Assembly (NCBI GenBank): GCA_000708835.1
Contig: DF237006.1
Span: 131,817 to 195,816, forward strand
Length of the DNA: 64,000 nt
Reading direction: 5' to 3'
From: Klebsormidium nitens
Lineage: Eukaryota > Streptophyta > Klebsormidiophyceae > Klebsormidiales > Klebsormidiaceae
Shown: positions 12,611 to 25,662 of the stretch, one piece after another
Layout of the letters: each line of letters starts with the position of its first letter
How positions within the stretch are numbered: the stretch's first letter is position 1
Position numbers and translations under genes: made by a program
Notes under the pieces: model-generated
The model's input: the letters and a program-made list of their open reading frames with translations, nothing else
Database searches by the model: none
Told to the model about the DNA's origin: nothing

Positions 12611-15600
12611 ATGCGATCAAGGATGGCGGTCTTCTCAGCTTCTGCTCCTGGAAAAGTGATTCTGTTTGGAGAGCACGCGGTTGTGCACGGCGCGAGCTGC
12701 ATTGCGGCCAGTATTGATCTGCGCACATCTGTGAGCGTCCACCTGCAGGATGCAGGGGGACAAGATGCCAGTGGGCCAAGTGATAGTGGTGGCAGTACTG
12801 ATGCGGTCACCCTGGCTTTACCTGGAATGGGTCTGGAGTGGCGGTGGCAGCTCGAAGAGCTGCGGCCATATTGGCAATCGTCTGATGGTAAGAAATGTAG
12901 CTTATACATGAAAGGTTTAAGTTGCTTAACCACGGCCAGGGAAGGAGGGAAATGTAGAGAGTATTGGAACTAAACTTTCTGAAGAAGAAATTGAGTTTGA
13001 AATCTTAGCATCCTATCCTAATTGTTCGCGTGACACTCAACGATTGGAGCTGCCTTCTCTGATTGGTTTGGGCTGCCACTCGAATGGCAAACCTTTGCCC
13101 ATCTTTGTTTGCATACCTGCTCCATTCGATTTCCAGGTCCTGCCCCAATTCAACATGTCACAGAAGCAACAGAGGAATTGACCACCAGATTGAGGGACCT
13201 GGCAAAGACAGCAATCGCACCCGATGCAAGCAGTAGTCTTGTTGCAGGGGCCGCCGCCTTCTTATTCCTGCACATCAATATACTGGGGTAAGATGAGTGG
13301 ACCTGAATTGTTGAAAAGACCCTTCAAGCCCAATAGTGGGTAACCTTGGGGCCCCAAGGTATTCAAATGTAGCCACCGCTTGCCTGAGATTGGGCCACCT
13401 TAGTGGGGCAATCCAGGGCCCTTTAGACGGATGGCAACTGCTACTTGTCTTACTCAAACGCCTTGACTGTTTCTTGCGATCCGCCCTTTCCAGGTGACCT
13501 CTCTACTTTTCTTTGTGTTTCTTATGATGATTGTTCTCAATCAATCAGTCAAGATGCAAACCAAACTTGCTCTTAGTGCTTCATCAAAACTTGAAACTGT
13601 TCGTGTGTATTATCTCCAGGCTCCGCTCCAGCCGCACTGTCCTCCAGTCTGAGTTGCCCATGGGTGCTGGTCTGGGCTCGTCCGCAGCCTTTTGTGCCTC
13701 CCTGGTTGGAGCTTTGTTAGCAGCAGTCAGCGCACCTGGGTTTTCTGAACTTGATCCAATCTCGACAATACTTTCAAGCCAAGCGGCAAAGCTTCCAATG
13801 CAAGGCTTGGAAGCTGCCAAAACCGAGTCCAGAACTAGACAGGCAGCCAGTGTTGATAGGATTACAGAAGCCGGTTGTTTAGTATGTAGAGACAGACCTG
13901 CACAGGATAGCCATCACGAAAGAGGCGACCTGCAGTCAGTTTCAAATGGTGCTCACGAAGAGGAACGGGTACAGGATGGTTCCTCCCAAGATCCGCACCG
14001 CAAAACTGCGCCGTTGAAAGTACCTTTAGAAAAGCCCAGCCAGCAGGCCCATCCAGAACCTGGTAAACCGGACTCGGCTTTTCATTCTGAAACTCCAGCA
14101 GCAGGCATGACTTTAGGAACTAGACCCGTCGAGCAGCGTGCATCGGAGGGAAACGATAGACTAGAAGGCATGGAACTGGCCAATGCATGGGCTTTCCAGG
14201 CTGAGCGCATCATACATGGCCGTCCGTCTGGGGTGGACAACACCGTCAGCTGTTTTGGTGAGTTTGTCTTCTTCTCAGCCTGACGCTGTTGAGGTTTTTA
14301 CCTTTCTGTGTCTTTATTTTTGCGTGTCTAACCTCTTGAAACTTGAACGTCTAGATTTCTTTCCGTTTCTCAGGGCGACTGGAAAGAGCAGAAGATAAAA
14401 GCTAAAAGAGATGGGAATTCAAGACTATCAGAATTAGGCACAACAGCAAAGCTCCAATATGGGGATATCATTGTCGAAGAAGCTCAAATATTTGAAACGA
14501 GCGGACAAGATGAGTGTCACTGGCTGCTTGGGGCGCATACAGGGTCGAAATTTTGACGTGTTTGCCACCCGAGAGAAGGACAAGATATGGAAGGAGCATC
14601 TCAATTCGACTGCCTCGCACATGACCCGTGTCCTTGCACGACGTCCTCAAGTCGTTCGTCTGTTGTTCAGGTGGCGCAATCTGCTTCAAGAAGGGGGTCA
14701 TCACGCGTCTGCCGCCCATGGTGTCGCTGCGGATGCTGCTCACCAACACCAACGTCGGGCGGGATACAAAGGCGCTAGTGGTGAGATTCTCCAAGAACGC
14801 TTCAACTCCACTGTTGGATGATTTCTAAAGCAATTCTGAGCTGTTTCCTGTTGTTTGGCTCGTGATTCAAACGGAACAACTTGGTGCCCGGAAAGTAGAG
14901 TAGTGTCGTTAGCAATACGCTGAATCTCTCCTCTACTCAGGTTTTGAGTGAAATTAGAATCGATGGACTGGCGCGCTTCTGAGGGACAACAACTTACAAA
15001 CCCAGTTCTTTTAGAGCTCAAGCGTGCCGTTCATTCATGTCACCTCTTCCACGTCCACGAAACGATGCTTTGCCGTCACAGTGCAGGTGCTTCTCGAAAG
15101 GCTGATGCTGAGTATAGACGGCAACAATCACCACCCCGATGTCCTGCCTGACTCATCGGATCTGTAAGGGACGACTCAAATCTGTCTTTGATAAATCAGA
15201 ACGGCTCAGCTTTCAGGCTTAAGATCCGACTCTTCCGTGCTTCTCGGGGAACCTCGAAACGTTGAGACGCCCTCTCTTTCGGCGCAGGCCGGAGTCGGGC
15301 AGCGAGCGGCCCGGTTGCAGGCCGTGTATGAGCCGCTCTTTGCGGCGATTGACGAGATGTCACAAGCGTTCCTGCGAGCATCAGCGAGTCCAGCCGGCGA
15401 CCCTGCAAACCTGCAGACACTTGTCGAAGTAAGTAATGCTCGTCGTGAAACTCGTGGTCTTGTGTGATCTGCAACCAAGTATGGACTCTGTGATCACGTG
15501 TGCACAGCGTTCATTGGTGAGTAGTGCTTCTCGGTTGACGTGTTTGGCGCCTTTCTAGAAGGCAAGCAGGTCAAGGAGAGCTGGAGCTCTTGTTCTGATT

Positions 15601-16195
15601 GCTTTCGTTGACAACCCACACACAGAATTGGCTTGTTCGGCGCACTGTAGTAGCTCGTGTAAGCAGTGGTCCACCAAGCAGCAGGTTCTTTGTTGCTTCC
15701 CTTTCTCGCGGCCGAAGATGCCGCAAAGTTACTCATCACCAGGTGTTTACAAAGAGAAGCTGGTCGAAAATCCCCTGCTTCCAGTACCTTTTGTTAGTTT
15801 GATCGTTCTCCGGGCCTCCCTCACAGCCGAATGAGGCGACATAAGATCCGGTCTGACCCTGCCATCTACTTCCGATGTCTCCATTTTGCAAGCAGCGGCG
15901 ACCCGCCTGACTTTGATTCGACATCTGTCTGCAGGAACTCGTGGACTTGAATCAAGCGATTCTGAGAGGCATTGGCGTCAGCCATGCAAAGATTGAAGAG
16001 ATTATAGCCGTAACAGAGAGAAGGAGTCTCCATTCAAAGTTGACCGGGGCTGGAGGTGGGGGATGCGTCCTAACCCTACTGCGGGATACGGACGAGACAG
16101 TCCTTCAGGAGTTGATTACGGAGTTGGAAGGGAAGGGCTTCACATGCTTTCTGGTCTCGGTCGGGGGCCCTGGCTTGCAGTTGAGAACGGTATGA
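12611..16195 (+). CDS. MVK: Mevalonate kinase
   Basis: Phosphorylates mevalonate with ATP in the cytosolic mevalonate pathway to isoprenoids. Six exons join exactly in phase: 12611-12887, 13137-13287, 13620-14257, 14671-14780, 15288-15428 and 15935-16195, giving 1578 bases and 525 residues. All GHMP-kinase motifs are present: [17 protein letters not shown] near the N-terminus (with the conserved Lys), [11 protein letters not shown] around residue 156, [12 protein letters not shown] around residue 342 (catalytic Asp), and [16 protein letters not shown] near the C-terminus. The protein is well over 100 residues longer than the usual 380-400. The excess lies in exon 3, where a Ser/Glu/Pro-rich low-complexity segment (about residues 186-327) sits between the glycine-rich ATP loop helix and the [11 protein letters not shown] motif. 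An in-frame ATG at 12623 is an alternative start. An active enzyme seems likely. Confidence 0.95.
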
Positions 16196-17164
16196 TTGGT
16201 TTGACCGGCCGAAAGCTTCAAGAGTCGGGGATCCTAAGCCAGCGCTCAGCTGCGCGGCTTAGCATGTGTACCAGAAGACTCGCTGTTGTCAACGAAGCCC
16301 TGTTTACTTGACGTATGTTTGACGATCAAGGGAGCAACGGCTTAGACGCCACGCTTTTCCCATGCATTTGGACTCCGAAAGTTCCGTATTGCACATGTGC
16401 ATACGTCTCAGTATGTTCCGCGGCAAGTCCTAGTTGCCAGGCAGTCCATAGATCGATCGTCATTATAGGCGATATTGAAGCAAGTTCCATCAGTTGCGCC
16501 GGCTTCTTGGAGTCTCTGACTGAACGCTCTCAGTGTGGATGATAGATATGTGCGGAATGATTCATAAGCTACACGTACGCATCGGATCTGCGGCTTATAT
16601 ATACGAGCAACTCTGGCGACTCTTGCCGGAGTCGCGCTGCATGTGCACGGACCGCAATATGTACCGTCGGAGCCATATGTACGCCGGCCACAATATGTCC
16701 GCGCAACGATCGTCTTCCTGCTTACCTCAATAGCATGCACTAGATCTGGATTGCAAACTTCAGAGCCTACCTTCAGACTCAAGCTCTCGAGGCTTAATGA
16801 CGCTAGCTAGCCAACCAGCGATCGTTCGTAACAGCTGAAACAATCTTTGGACTACTAATTAGAGCAACGGTGCATTTGGGATATACGCTGATCTATGAGA
16901 GAGTTGACCTCCTGCCGCCCATGCGCATTCTTTGATCTGCGGATTCCGAGAATGGTTGAAGGACTCTCACAAAGGACTCTGGAAGGACCAGTATTGCAGA
17001 GGATGAGAAGTGGCGGCTAGTATCGCGGCATAAGAAAGTTCTGAATTTGGAGTCGACAGTGACGTAGGTATACGTGACCATGGGGGGTTCGTCTTGAGTC
17101 GTCTGCAGCAATTTGACAATCTGATGGCTGCAGTCTCAACTACGGTACTGGGCACTGAATCCTG
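16196..17164. other. Spacer between convergent genes, nothing supported
   Basis: This lies between the 3' ends of mevalonate kinase (+) and the SET-domain gene (-), so it should contain both 3' untranslated regions. Short open frames here show no recognisable residues. Confidence 0.4.
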
Positions 17165-20100
17165 TTACGGGGGCTCCTTCTCGTCTTGGCATCGTTGGCA
17201 CTGGCATCGGAAGCCGTACGCCCACTCGAGGTGTTTCTGACGTGTCTCGACAGGGAGGCTAGCGTCAATGTAAGTGATGGTGAGCTCCTCTCCTGCACGC
17301 GAAGGTGACCCGGCAAAAAGTTGTTGAAGTGACACTGGACACGGACTGAAAACACTCACAGACGGGGAATGCTGAGTTGAACGTGCGGAGGCTACTCGAA
17401 TCGGTGCCTGATCCGGGCCCACCGACAATACGAAGCCTGACCCTCTGACCAATCCTTACTCATGCGGTCGTGAGTCTGTTGCTTCTCGCCTGACAAAGGG
17501 CAGGCTGACATAAGCTCCGATCATGGTGCCGAATCTCGTCAAATTCCAAGACGCTTGAGAGTCAACGACTCCTTGCCTCCAAGCAAGATGACGACTGGCC
17601 AGCTTGTGGACCTCAGGAGCTTGTTATCAGCTGTCGGGCTCTTTGCAGCCGACAGATCGAGAAGTCTCGCGGCCAACTGACATTAAGGGGGCGCACCTCC
17701 AGAAAACTTTAGGTCGACATTCTGAGACTCCAGATGTGCCACTTGTGCAAACCAGGACAGCAGGTAGTCTGCTAAATCCGCACGCTCTCTTCCTTAACGG
17801 TCTGTCCAAGGAATTCATGGTGAACTTTCTGGCAGTTGATACCCTCAGAAACCAGAATCCGACAACCGTGATTGCAGTACGCGCTAGACCGCTTTAAGAC
17901 TAAGACGACGCTCTGCTTATCGTCCACAGGTTGTTCGGTCTTCAACTGTACACGTGAGTGTTACGAACTTTTCCAAGGAGAGCAAGTGATTGTCAGACTT
18001 TTCAACTGGGTAAGTGCTTCTTACCTTCTTGGATGTCTCGCCGAGCTTCGAAACGGGCTATCGCGTCCCTGGGCCAATGGATATCCACGCTGGGCTCTGC
18101 AGAGAAAGCGGCAACCTTAAGCGCCCTTCTCAAGCACCGCTTTCGGCACTAGCCAGCCCCTGCGTTGCGCCGAGCGGTGAGTCTTGCAGTCCAACTCAAT
18201 TAGACTGGGTTTGTAATACGAGTCTTCGGAACGAGATCGTAACAGCACTGCACCGTGCGTTCAGAAAGATCAGTCAGAATATGCAACAGCACCTCTCACT
18301 CACAAAAAGCAATCGGGAGGAATAAAGAAGCAAAAGTGATCGAAAAAGTTGTCATGTTTGAAGAGCAGGAACAAGAGCACGAAGAGAAGATAGAAGAAAC
18401 CACGGAAGAATTAAGAGTCCCAGTCCAGGAAGTCATCACGGCATGCATCAGGGCCCGACAAGGGAATCCTGTCTAAGTCCAACGCGGGTTGCCGAATCCT
18501 CACCACAGCTGTGATTGTACATCGACGGCAGCAGGTAAACTGCGCTCCCCGCAGAGCCGTGTCCGGCGGCGGCGTCCGAAGCGGCGGCAAAAAGATCGGA
18601 CGGGTCGAGCGGACGCACGATGTCGACTTGGAACGAGTTGAGGTGCATGCGGGCAATCACGCTGACGTACCAGTCCAAGGTTAGGACTGGTTAACGACGG
18701 GTTGGAAGGGGGTCAAGGGCTGAGACGATGCTTAGGGGGCGGGCTGACTGGCTCGGGTGAGGCTTGCGGAAGTTGAAGGGCAAACAAAAAATGCACGTTT
18801 TAGTCGATAGCTGGCAGTCATGAGAGTGGACAGCTTCGGTCGGAGGCCCTTGCCATTAAAAATCAAACTTTCGGACGAAATTGATGGTGAATGTTCTATT
18901 TCTGCGAACTGTGGTATAGCTTGCAAGAGAATCTGACGCTCTCCAAAACAACATCTCTAACCAACTTCGTCCTAATCTTTGTCTTGCGTAAGTTTGGACA
19001 GCTAAGTAGCCTCCAATTGCAAGCAAAGAAAGGACGTGCAAACGAAGGTCGCGTTGAGTAAGGAACAGAGCGGCATCGTTGGATACAGCGCAGGGCTTCG
19101 TCTGATTGGCCTGACCTTCTCAAGGCCTGGTAGACGATCGAGTGCTCTTCGACCCACTGCAGAAGGGAACGGGAAAGATCACAACGAGGCGCCTGTGATA
19201 TGAAGCTGACTTGGAACAAACAGACAGAAAGGCGTGGCAAGCGGCTGTCAGTCTCGCATGGCCTTCGATCGACGACAGCGTTCTAAATCCTGCTGGGTTT
19301 GATGTGGTGTGCGGTTTTATACATATCGAAGCAGCCAGTTGTGATCGAAGAGAACGAAGGGGCTGTGCACTCACTTCCGGAGGAGTGGGGTCCGTCTTGA
19401 CAAAGCAGAGCGGTCTGAGGACGTCCGGCTCCGCTGCCTCAGACAAGACCATGCACGCGAGGCGAGCTACGAGGAGGGGGAACCGCAGCCCATGCTCACT
19501 GCACGATACGCAACGTGAAGTTAGCTGATGATCAAAACGGGAGGTCAAGAACCTCGTGGGAGGCAGGACGAAGTTTTGAGAACGTACTTGAAGCAGCTCA
19601 TCCTTTAAGCGGCCAACAAAAACGATTGTATGACTCGCTGTTGGAGCATAAGGTCATTCCTTTGCATGGAATGGACGTACCGGCCGTGTTCCACCAGCTT
19701 GGTCCAGTTCGCTTGTTGCTCAACCCCATAGAACTGATCCTGCGCAGAACTGGAGAAGGTGTGATTAAGCAGCAGTCACGACCTGGGTGCATCAGAACTG
19801 CAGGAGACGAAGAAAGGCCTAACGACTGAACATCACGTGGTCCAAGTAAATTCGTCGTCAAATGTATATAAACGGTCTGAGCACCTCAAGGACTTCCGAA
19901 TTGGCGGTCGAAACTAGGGCGACAGTTTCTGGCGAGACCATCAAGCAACGCTCCAACAAAAGAGTGCCTCAGAGCGGTGAAGACTTGAGGGTCTTCATTG
20001 AGACAGCCCTCAACCGTGAAATCTCATACCCCTCCACCCTACAAGGGGGTACATCAAGTCACCAGAGACCGGCCACTTGAAGACTTTGGAGTTGGAAATT

Positions 20101-20776
20101 ATGCAGAAGCTTCGTCGTTTGCAAAGGATTCTCAAAGGGACCTTCAATAGACTGATTGGAGGCAACATGTGTGTACTTCAGCTGCGACCAAACTTTGAAA
20201 AGAACGGAAATTCAACTCATTTGCCAAAATCAACACAGAGGGGAGCCACAGCAGATCACAGCTGCTCATCCTTAAGTGCTCACTTCGGCATACAGGGCGC
20301 ACGCCTCACTGCAGAACGAAGGCCGCAGCTTGCCTTCTGCCGGGGACTTTACGCCATCAGGATAGTACCTCACACCTTCCTGGGTGTACTTGAGGCACAG
20401 GTAGCAGCACTGCGCTGGAAGTAACGTAGTTAAGCTTTCAGAAATTGATCTAGAATGTTTCGAAATGTTTCGAAAAGTTTCAAAGATTGAGGATTTGGCA
20501 GCTAAATTGTTCACTTATGTAGATTCCATTGGAAGATCCAGAAGCGACAGCTTCAAGAATGCTTAGACAGACCGCTACCTCATCTTGCAGCGCTTGATGT
20601 CGTGCTTAAATGAATGCAAGGGCCATTTCAGAACTTGCTCACTTTGTCAATATTGTTAAGCGTCGGATGCGCCACAATTGGGGCTGCATCCTGGATTACT
20701 TCGCCCGCTGCTATCTCCTCTGCTGCATACATTCCTCGCCCAGCTGTAGCACTTGCCCGGACGGTGAGCGGCAGGC
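17165..20776 (-). CDS. SET-domain protein methyltransferase, ATXR4-like (5' end and some exons not placed)
   Basis: Predicted S-adenosylmethionine-dependent lysine methyltransferase of the plant ATXR4/SDG38 type. Placed minus-strand exons are 20776-20643, 20409-20284, 19498-19375, 19156-19087, 18686-18504 and 17292-17165. The first holds the start of the SET domain (TAGRGMYAAEEIAAGEV, IVAHP). The second is a zinc-binding insert (CCYLCLK, FCSEAC). The third has EHGLRFPLLVARLACMV. The fifth has FLTLDWYVSVIARMHLNSFQ and YLLPSMYNHSC, the SET core Asn-His-Ser-Cys. The last has GEELTITYID and a post-SET CQCQRCQ before TAA. Exons 3 to 4 and 4 to 5 join in phase. Phase analysis shows a small exon is missing between exons 2 and 3, and another between 18504 and 17292. 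The first placed exon opens after an acceptor, so the start lies upstream. ATXR4 is reported to be organellar in plants; substrate unknown. Confidence 0.8.
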
Positions 20777-22084
20777 CTGCCAGCATCAGAAAAGATAGTG
20801 ATCTAGATAGTGGTGTTTTCGAGAATGGCACAATCTGTCATAATGGGCCCTTCTTCTGCTTATTGTACTCAACCACACAACAAGCGGGGAACAGAGCAGG
20901 TGACCCAGTACGGCTCTGAACTCATTTCCAACCTGCCACAACGAAAACATTTCCCCAGATCTTATACGTCCAGGGCTTTACATCTCACAAGCATCATCGA
21001 CCAGACTGTAGAAGAAAGTCGTTAAGGAACTATGTCATGCAGAACAGAACCACATGCTGACCTTCGGCAAATTCCTCAAAGAATGGGGAGGGGTTCGATT
21101 CCAGCTGCGTGTCTCGCCCCATCGTCAGACTCCTAGAATTAGGTGCACAATTCAGGCGCTCAAGAGTCAATTTTGATGTCCTGTCATGTTCTGCCCCTAG
21201 TTTGCAAGCAGCTAGCAGGCGCTGTGAGGCTGGGCCTGTGTGATATGGTTTTGGGCCCGGCTCGCGGTCAAGCCCATATCGTGAGGTGCTTCCAATCTGG
21301 CCGCGGAACAAGCTGCCCTGATTATTTAACGTATTGCAGATGGCCTTTGAGTGCGTTGATCTGCTGCGCGCTAATGCTCTAGCCAAGCCTTCCAAGCGCA
21401 GATAATTCATGTGAATGTTGGGTCAGACGCAAGAGATTCGTGTCGGGTCTTGCAGGAGCTAGGGCTTCAACACAGGGAACACCTGAGAATCAGTCTGGCA
21501 TGCAAAAAACAGAGTTTTGAGCTGCAAAACCTTTCCAGTACAAGTTCCTGCGGACATCAATGTATATGGAACAAACTGCAAACAACGGAGCCGTGACCTT
21601 TCTGAGTCTCCCCAGCTTGCTCCTCTGTGCAGCATTCCACAAACATCGAACTGCACCACTTCAATTCAAAGCGCAGCGGCAGAGCGGTTTAACTGCCAGT
21701 GCAGGCATCCCTGCAGGGAGCGCCAACTCAAGATTCTTTGCATGACAGCTGGCCAGATTCAGACCAGCTATACGGCCGTCACTCTGCGTCAAGCTGACCA
21801 CTGCTGCGTGCTGATGTCACTCCTAGTAACTAAGATATAGGTAGTACTAGCGAGTCAGATACGTACCCTCCTGAAGGAATGCAGGCAGCAGGCTGCAGCC
21901 TGCAGGAGGCTGCTGCAGAACCCGACTGAGTGGGTTGAGCGGCCCAAGCCTGCCAAGGTACGTACCAAAGACTGAAGGAGTCAATTCAGCGTGATCTACG
22001 GTTCAGAACCTGGATCTTTCAAGTTCGGTGCAGCGTAACGATTCTGCTACGAAAGTCGATTTAGACCAGGTAGATATAAGGATA
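20777..22084. other. Spacer between divergent genes, no supported exon
   Basis: It should contain the unplaced first exon of the ATXR4-like gene and upstream sequence of RbcX. A tRNA T-arm-like string (GGTTCGATTCC near 21092) has no matching acceptor stem or anticodon arm around it, so no tRNA is called. Open frames are short and featureless. Confidence 0.4.
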
Positions 22085-22255
22085 AAGTTCAATACCTATA
22101 AGGATCTAAGAGGGGCGGCGAACGGGTGGGGTTGGTATGGTGGTTAGGGTGGGTTCGGGTGCTCAGCGCGTCATGTTTGTAGGTTAGGGTTTTTAGTTAG
22201 GTTGCTGCCCCGGGTACTTCCTCAGAGGTGTTAGATCCTTATAGGTGTTAAACTT
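22085..22255. repeat. 171-bp element with 25-bp terminal inverted repeats (MITE-like)
   Basis: The arms at 22085-22109 and 22231-22255 are inverted copies that match at 23 of 25 positions, sharing the core ACCTATAAGGATCTAA. They enclose about 120 bases containing two TTAGGG motifs. The size and long terminal inverted repeats fit a miniature inverted-repeat element or a strong hairpin. No target-site duplication is evident. It ends about 290 bases before the RbcX ATG, so it lies in that gene's promoter or 5' untranslated region. Confidence 0.65.
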
Positions 22256-22541
22256 GACGGGTATGGGTAGATGGGCAAAAACTGCCGTGATATGTCTCAG
22301 GCCCAGGGGTTGCAAAGGGACGAGGATACCGATTCTTGGTGCTGGTGTCCAGACAACTGTGTGGGTCACCATGATTGCAGAGCTGCCAGTGCATGCGGAG
22401 AGAGTGCGCGTTGCATGGGCTAGTCCTGCAGGGTGTACAGGGTACGTCTCCAGCAAACAGGACGGAGACAATTCTAGGAGGCACAACGCCAGGGCGGTAG
22501 CTAGAGGGCATACAAGATTCGGAAGAAGGTCTTGGGAGCAA

Positions 22542-24631
22542 ATGGCGGCTGGCGCTAGATTGGCGGCTCATCTGTCGCGGTCGGTTGCTCTAAGCACGAC
22601 CGCATGCAGCACGTCGTCCAGGTGCAGTAGTGGGCAACTCCTCCCCCTTCCAGTGTGCAGGCAAGCGCCTTCACGCGCATGGGGATGCGTTCTGAAGCAA
22701 GCGTGCACTCTTTTAGGCGTGAAGACAGACTGGAGGCAGACGTCATTTGCTGCAGAACTGACCGGGATTAAGGCTAATAGGAATGGGCGAAGATCCAAGA
22801 GGGGAATGATTGTAGCTGATCTTGGTGGGGAGTATTCAGAGAATTTTGATGATGTTGAGAAGGTAAGCTGCGGACGTTGTGGCGATAGCAGGCTGTGGTC
22901 ATTCGGATTCAGGGCTTTCATTCTGAGGCAGACGCTTCTGCTTTAGATAGATTGTTCTGATTGTCAGCCATTTTTGGTAATTTCGCAGCTGTGACTGATA
23001 AGATCATTCATTGCTGCTCACTGAGACAATGTGGCTGACAGACTTCAAGAATGGTTTCTGTCACTAGGTCGACATTCAAGTCGGCTCTCCTAGAGCAAGA
23101 AGAAGCTTAGAACCTCTCTGAAGTTGCATTGAGGTACATCAGCTGGTATTGACATGTGTGGGACAATTGGTGCAGATCTCAGCATCTCACACATCGAGGT
23201 TCTTAGATTCTCAACCTCTAGAGCAGTTCAACAGCACCTCTCTACTGGGTTGAAGGGGAGTAGGGTTCAAACGGTCATGTAATTTGTAGCTATACATATC
23301 ACTGCATTGAGGAAAGAGAGGTACTCAGATCCGTTCCAACTTGAGGGGAGATTGCCTCACCAATTCAGTCGTACAGGCTTGCACATCCGAGCAGCCTGAT
23401 CTTGGAATTTTCCTCTCCAGCACTTGGTGGACTACTTTACATACAAGGCCGTCAAGACTGTTCTTGCTCAGCTGCTAGAGATGAACCCGTCCCAGTACCG
23501 GTGGCTCTACAGGTTCGTGCCTGTCAGCAACGCTGTGTCCAGTGTTGCAGCCTTTTGCATCTATCGTCCCTGTTGTTGCCCTTGTGATTTCGGAGGACAG
23601 TCATATCACTCACTCTCTTCATAGAGAGGATGACAAGGGACAGCTGCAGGATGTTGACAGTGCTGTGAAGGGGGACTCGTTTGCAGTCCATGCCCCATGC
23701 GGATTGACATGGTTATCTCCTACTGGTCGAATATGGCCCAAAAATGTCATTCTAACCTTATGTTCGCCTCGTTGGTCCAGCTTCGTGGTGGAAAATCAAC
23801 CACAAGATAGCGTGGTCTTTATCAGGAAACTCGTAAAGGTAAGAGGGTTTACTGTTCTGTTTTTCTCAATTGTTTTGCCGCAAGGATGCAGACACCAACT
23901 GATGCAAACGCCAAGAGAGAACGCATAGTCTGCTCTTAGCAAAGCGCTGGAGCAGACTGCCCTGGACATATTTGAGCAAGAGTGCCCTTCTGTGATTGAA
24001 CATGAAGTCAGGGCCCAGTAGCATGCGAAACATTGTGCAAGCCTCCTGTGACCCTGATTCAACTGGAATGTCTATTTGGCAGGAAAAGCAAGAGCTCGCA
24101 GAGCGGGTGATGGTCACCCGCTTGCACCTTTTCAACCAGTGGGTCAAGGTAGGGTCAAGATGGCAGAATTCCTATTCAGCAAATCTGCTCAATCACTGCA
24201 ATTCTTCTGGTTGAGTGTGGGTTCTTTGACCATTCTGTTGTGAACGGGGCGTTGATATGGACAATTTCTTGAAAGTGAGGGCAACATGGACGTTTGAGCC
24301 CCCACTCAGTTTGTGATTGGTCTGTATAGCAAGTGCTGTCAACTTGCTCAGAGTGGAGCAGTTGGCTGTGTTGATCCAGAAGCAGGAAGTGAAAGTGGGT
24401 CTCTACTTCTGCATTTGTGTGGGTTCAAGACATTCAAAGCGTATGCCGGAATACCTTGCTGAAATATCCGGAGTTTGACGAGGACCAAATCTTAAAGGAT
24501 TTGTGCTTGCTCTGCAGAAATACAACCATGCGGACTTGTACGAATCTATACAGAAGCAGAACCTGGCCTTGCTCAGGGAGCGTCTCATGCAAACGGTCAA
24601 ATTCGATGAGGAAGTACCCAAGGATACGTAA
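22542..24631 (+). CDS. RBCX: RbcX, Rubisco assembly chaperone (plastid)
   Basis: RbcX is a small dimeric chaperone that binds the C-terminal peptide of the Rubisco large subunit and helps assemble the RbcL8 core in the chloroplast. Five exons join in phase: 22542-22862, 23421-23512, 23781-23838, 24083-24148 and 24518-24631, giving 651 bases and 216 residues. Exon 1 encodes a Ser/Arg/Ala-rich plastid transit peptide of roughly 90 residues and then ENFDDVEK. The mature part is characteristic: LVDYFTYKAVKTVLAQL, MNPSQYRWLYSFV, EKQELAERVMVTRLHLFNQW and ALLRERLMQTVKFDEE. The Ser in WLYSF is created by joining exons 2 and 3 across a split codon. In-frame codons continue upstream of 22542, but that ATG gives the best transit peptide. 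Identification is by motif pattern and is strong. Confidence 0.93.
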
Positions 24632-25662
24632 CGTGTTGTGATCCTTCGAAATAATAGCTTGTGGGTGCGAAAGCGAGTTGGTGGAGGTTGAAGTGATTGT
24701 ACATTGGGTATAGCATGCTGGGATCCAGAACTTTGGAACCGGCTTAATCGTGGCCATCCCTGCACCGGTCTGCAGTGGCTGGGATTCATTCGAAAACGGT
24801 TAGTGAGGAACGGGCAATACTTGTACAGATTCTTGCAGGACAGGTTTTATTGCACCTAGTGCTGACATTCAGACAAACACTTCAGGATCAGAAGAACTGG
24901 GATTTTTTGAAAGGGCGCACAATAAGTTTCAAGTAAAGAGTAGATTCGGAAGCTCCTTTAGTACAAATCAGAGGCCCGCTGTAAAAGGCTGCACGTGGGC
25001 TCACAAGGGTACGGTTAGCCTTACACACAATTGTATTTGACCAGTGTTGCAGACCCCTCAAGCATGTACGGCTGTATAAAGGTATGTCTGCAGCTCTGAT
25101 TACTTGATTGCTGAGTGTCCTGGATGGATTTCGATCATCTCGAGTTGGCATGTTAGACTCCTTTCCATGCTCAGTGCATGCTGAGTTCGCGCGCTGGCTA
25201 AGTTAGAACTAGTTGATCATTGAGCTTGAGAGTATGCACATATAGGTACGGCAACTCATACATGTGTACAGGTGCTGACATGTGCAATCCGACGATTTGA
25301 CCACCACTCAATTGACATGCAGTGCACTGGCAATTGTCGGACCATGTAAATTGTGAATGGCGAAGCACATGTATGAGTTTTTTTCATTCATGAGACGGTC
25401 CAGTCACAGTCTTTCGGGGTAATGCTAGGTCACAGTCGGCCTAGATAGATCCGCTGCACTTCTTGCTCTAACTACGTTGACATTTGCCTGCAACCGCCTG
25501 TCTTTCTACTCATTAAAGCTTCATGTCAAGTCCATCGACTTTGTGATGACACAAAGTACAAAGCGTGCTACCGCGCACTGAGCCGTTCAAGGCTGAGATT
25601 GAATAGTATGTATGAAGCGAGCTAGTATGATAAAACTCCAACTTTGATTCGCCCGCTCGAAT
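24632..25662. other. Spacer between convergent genes, nothing supported
   Basis: It lies between the 3' end of RbcX (+) and the 3' end of tRNase Z (-). No open frame here has recognisable content. Confidence 0.4.

Noticed and set aside
21088-21103. Possible tRNA T-arm (GGTTCGATTCC)
   Set aside because: No acceptor-stem partner, D-arm or anticodon arm could be drawn around it on either strand.
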